Source of the DNA: Arcticibacter pallidicorallinus
Lineage (GTDB): Bacteria > Bacteroidota > Bacteroidia > Sphingobacteriales > Sphingobacteriaceae
Assembly (NCBI RefSeq): GCF_003002875.1
Contig: NZ_PVTH01000005.1
Coordinates: forward strand, 1-64,000
Direction: 5' to 3'
Length of the DNA: 64,000 nt
In this document: in pieces, positions 61,662-64,000 of the stretch
Position numbering within the stretch: the stretch's first letter is position 1
How the letters are laid out: every line of letters starts with the position of its first letter
Translations under genes and position numbers: made by a program
Notes under the pieces: model-generated
Seen by the model: the letters and a program-made list of their open reading frames with translations, nothing else
What the model was told of the DNA's origin: nothing
Databases searched by the model: none

Positions 61662-62981
61662 TTATAGAGTTCCGGCTAGTTTTCTAAGTTGATAGTGATG
61701 AAAACGGATATTAATTTGTGCGTTCGCAGTCTCCATTTCGGCATCAATCTTTGAATTCTCCGCATCGAGCATTTCAGTGATCAATACAAGATCATCCAGA
61801 TACCGGTTCTTTACTACTGTATAGTTCTCTGTCGCCAGCTGCACTCCTTTGAGTTTTGTTTCATAAATTTTCTGAGCTTCTTCAGTCCGGATGATTGCAG
61901 TCGTTATATCTGTCGTAAGCTTGTCCTCGACAATAGCTTTCTCTTCGAGTGCCATTTGGCGATAGATCCTTGATGCCCTCAGCTTTGGTTTGGATTTATA
62001 AAGCGACGCGATATTATACTTAACACCCAACCCAACATACCAGTAATTGAGGTTCTTATTCAATGGGGGCACCTCTATTGTAATCGGACCATCCAGACGA
62101 TCAGCTGCAAAAGCAAACAGTTCGGGCTTGCTATCTGCCTGAGCCAGTTTTTCTGAAAGCCTAGCCTTTTCGACCTGCAAACGCATCTTGCTCAACACAG
62201 GAGCATTCTCCTGTGAAAGGGCCCTCCAATCCGTCTTTAATTGAGCAGCTTCAACAACAGGGGGAGTATCCATACTGACAAGGAGTTTGGTACCTTCGGG
62301 TAACGACAACGTTTTGACCAGCTCGTTATTAATTATCCTTTCAGAACTTTCCAGGCGGATTAAGCCTAACTCATGGGATTGTTTTTGCAGTTCATACCGC
62401 GTTACGGCACTTCTCAGCGAGACACCCTGACTAAACTTATTTCGCAGCTGCTGCAACAACTTTTCGGTCTGCAGCATATTGTGCTGTAATATTTTCTTCT
62501 GGTTCTGTAACCTCTGCAACTCCAGATAGTATCCGGAAATCATGAATCTGATATCTTGCTTATTGTCATCCTTTTCCAATCTTGAAATCATCAAATTCAA
62601 CTCGCCGGCTTTGATAGAGGTTTTGACAGCTCCTCCTCCGTAGATCAACTGCGTGGCTTGCAAAGCAAAGTTATTGCCAAAGTCAGGTATAGGTGCATTC
62701 ATGCCACCCGTAAAATCCCGGTCACATAGCCAACCGTCGCCATTGTAACTAAAGTTAAATGATACATCAACGGAGGGTAAAAGCTTGTTTTTTTGTTGCT
62801 GAATCTCCTGTTCCGCAAGCTCCTCATTGTAGCAAGCAATCTTGAGCACGCGGTTGTTCTTATCTGCCATTTCAAACAGATCGAGAAGCTCAACCCGAAG
62901 AGTATCGGACCTCTGGGCAAATAAATTTGGAGTGTTGATGACCGAGAAAACTATAAGGAAGAGATGAACAGTTTTATTCAT
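61662..62981 (-). CDS. TolC-family outer-membrane efflux protein
   Basis: The 439-residue protein has a signal peptide (MNKTVHLFLIVFSVINTPNLFAQ) and two TolC-type repeats with long helices and turns (LDLFEMADKNNRVLKIACYNEELAEQ; RYLDDLVLITEMLDAENSKIDAEMETANAQ). The ATG at 62981 starts the signal peptide; the longer reading from 63125 runs into the divergent regulator and is rejected. First gene of the tripartite efflux operon. Confidence 0.92.
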   Translation of the reverse strand: MNKTVHLFLIVFSVINTPNLFAQRSDTLRVELLDLFEMADKNNRVLKIACYNEELAEQEIQQQKNKLLPSVDVSFNFSYNGDGWLCDRDFTGGMNAPIPDFGNNFALQATQLIYGGGAVKTSIKAGELNLMISRLEKDDNKQDIRFMISGYYLELQRLQNQKKILQHNMLQTEKLLQQLRNKFSQGVSLRSAVTRYELQKQSHELGLIRLESSERIINNELVKTLSLPEGTKLLVSMDTPPVVEAAQLKTDWRALSQENAPVLSKMRLQVEKARLSEKLAQADSKPELFAFAADRLDGPITIEVPPLNKNLNYWYVGLGVKYNIASLYKSKPKLRASRIYRQMALEEKAIVEDKLTTDITTAIIRTEEAQKIYETKLKGVQLATENYTVVKNRYLDDLVLITEMLDAENSKIDAEMETANAQINIRFHHYQLRKLAGTL

Positions 62982-63115
62982 AAGAGTGGAATTATTTATC
63001 GGCTGCAAAAATCCGCTTTTTAACCTTGATGGCGCTCTTCCGAAAAAGGATAAAATTGGTTTGTTTTGAAACAAAGAATCCCAGTAGTTCGTATAACTAA
63101 TAGAATTAACAACAG

Positions 63116-64000
63116 TTGAAAGCACCCGAACTCATTAAGACAGACGACGAATTATTTCGAGCCCCCGGGGAAAGTTTAGCAAACTCTGCCAATATTAACA
63201 TTATGGAGCTGAGCTCCTTGCACTTGAAGAAGCAATTGAACACCACGGTCTATCTAAGGTCTTCTATGTTTATATTGGTTCTAAGTGGAACCTGCGCAAT
63301 AGAGATCAACTTCCGTAGGTATGAAGTTTCTACCGACGAAATTATCCTTCTCTCATTCGGTCATTTCTTTAAAATCTCCCATTTGAGCGAAGATTTAAGA
63401 TGCATAGTCTTGTATGTAAGCAAAGGCTACATTGACGATATGTTCTCCACGGATATGGTGTACAAGCGAATTAAATACGGCGTGAGGATGCATAGAAAGC
63501 CGCATTTAACGTTAAATAATGAAGAGGCACATTTATTACATCAAAGACTGCAATTTATACAGGGCGTGGTTCTGAATGAGCAGCACCGGTATCATAAAGA
63601 AATGATTTTGGCGTCACTCCTATTTTTCTTCCTAGATCTTAGTAATATTATAGAGAAAGATGAACGGGATTTATTGGCTTCTCAGCCGAGTCGCGACGAA
63701 ATTTACTTTCAACAGTTTCTTGAGCAGCTGGTTCTTCACTATAAGTCGCAGCACCATGTCGATTTCTATGCAGAGAAGCTGCATATAACCACCCACTACC
63801 TCACGTTGATAGTCAAACGCGTTAGTGGGCAAACGGTTACCGACCTGATTTTTCAGTTGCTGTTCAGCGAAGCGAAGCTATTGTTGCAGCAGCCGAGATT
63901 TTCAGTACAGCAAGTGGCCGAAGAACTCCACTTCTCAGACCAGTCAGCTTTTGGTAAATTCTTTAAACGCAAAAGCGGCACCTCTCCTAAAGAATTTGCA
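63116..64000 (+). CDS. AraC-family regulator (runs off the window)
   Basis: An open frame without stop runs to the window end. The N-terminal part is a sensor domain (STDEIILLSFGHFFKIS). The C-terminal part is an AraC helix-turn-helix: FYAEKLHITTHYLTLIVKRVSG, then FSVQQVAEELHFSDQSAFGKFFKRKSGTSPKEF. The TTG at 63116 gives a plausible N-terminus (KAPELIKTDDELF); the first ATG is at 63203 and would cut the sensor short. It is divergent from the efflux operon, 134 nt apart, and is its likely regulator. Only a few C-terminal residues are missing. Confidence 0.85.
   Translation, partial: MKAPELIKTDDELFRAPGESLANSANINIMELSSLHLKKQLNTTVYLRSSMFILVLSGTCAIEINFRRYEVSTDEIILLSFGHFFKISHLSEDLRCIVLYVSKGYIDDMFSTDMVYKRIKYGVRMHRKPHLTLNNEEAHLLHQRLQFIQGVVLNEQHRYHKEMILASLLFFFLDLSNIIEKDERDLLASQPSRDEIYFQQFLEQLVLHYKSQHHVDFYAEKLHITTHYLTLIVKRVSGQTVTDLIFQLLFSEAKLLLQQPRFSVQQVAEELHFSDQSAFGKFFKRKSGTSPKEFA

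Overview
The window looks like a chromosomal segment of a Bacteroidota bacterium, most likely a soil or freshwater member of the Sphingobacteriaceae (Pedobacter-like). The support is a SusC/SusD pair, LruC, DUF2911, PmoA-family and DUF1543 proteins, LytTR two-component genes, weak Shine-Dalgarno signals and promoter boxes of the TAnnTTTG type. The genus is inference. I saw no rRNA, tRNA, CRISPR array, insertion sequence or phage gene.

Layout. (1) 1-2455: a tandem array of about 1.2-kb units. Each unit encodes a double-glycine-leader protein whose mature part reads like a papain/C39-type cysteine peptidase, followed by a secreted protein of unknown function. The window opens inside the end of a further unit. 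(2) 2.5-13.1 kb: housekeeping and redox genes: a glucose-dehydrogenase-like SDR convergent with a 6-phosphogluconate dehydrogenase, an LruC lipoprotein, a sugar acetyltransferase, a PaoABC-type molybdenum aldehyde oxidoreductase, a 56-residue acidic ORF, a sirtuin and RlmF. (3) 13.2-23.1 kb: an MscS channel, a TetR-like/AarF-kinase/MpaB-oxygenase trio, a LytS/LytT pair head-to-head with a broken MFS gene, an OmpA lipoprotein, a DUF1543 protein and a small membrane protein.

(4) 23.2-40.2 kb: thirteen minus-strand genes, closely spaced or overlapping, preceded by a divergent IclR regulator. In transcription order they are SusC, SusD, solute-binding-like protein, CoA transferase, CoA transferase, solute-binding-like protein, Gfo/Idh dehydrogenase, MaoC hydratase, FucP-type MFS, RuBisCO-like protein, DUF1537 sugar-acid kinase, Asp/Glu-racemase-family protein and BASS transporter. 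The kinase plus RuBisCO-like protein recall the 3-oxo-isoapionate (OiaK/OiaX-type) steps of apiose catabolism. The CoA transferases, the MaoC protein and the two solute-binding-like proteins without signal peptides are not part of that known scheme. This is the best candidate for an undescribed pathway. It is followed by a Tat-exported Gfo/Idh protein and an SDR.

(5) 43.4-53.2 kb: carbohydrate and envelope genes: a GH3 lipoprotein, a PIG-L-type deacetylase, a 41-residue membrane protein overlapping a sodium:solute symporter, a DUF2911 protein and a PmoA-family protein. (6) 53.2-64 kb: a D-amino-acid-transaminase-like enzyme, a BlaI/BlaR1-type pair behind twin operators, a VOC/DinB/VOC set with a Crp-type regulator, and an EmrAB-TolC-type efflux operon divergent from an AraC regulator that runs off the window.

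Three places look damaged: the HK/MFS head-to-head junction near 20.1 kb, a homopolymer frameshift in the same MFS gene near 20.86 kb, and a 3'-terminal frameshift in a VOC gene near 56.29 kb.
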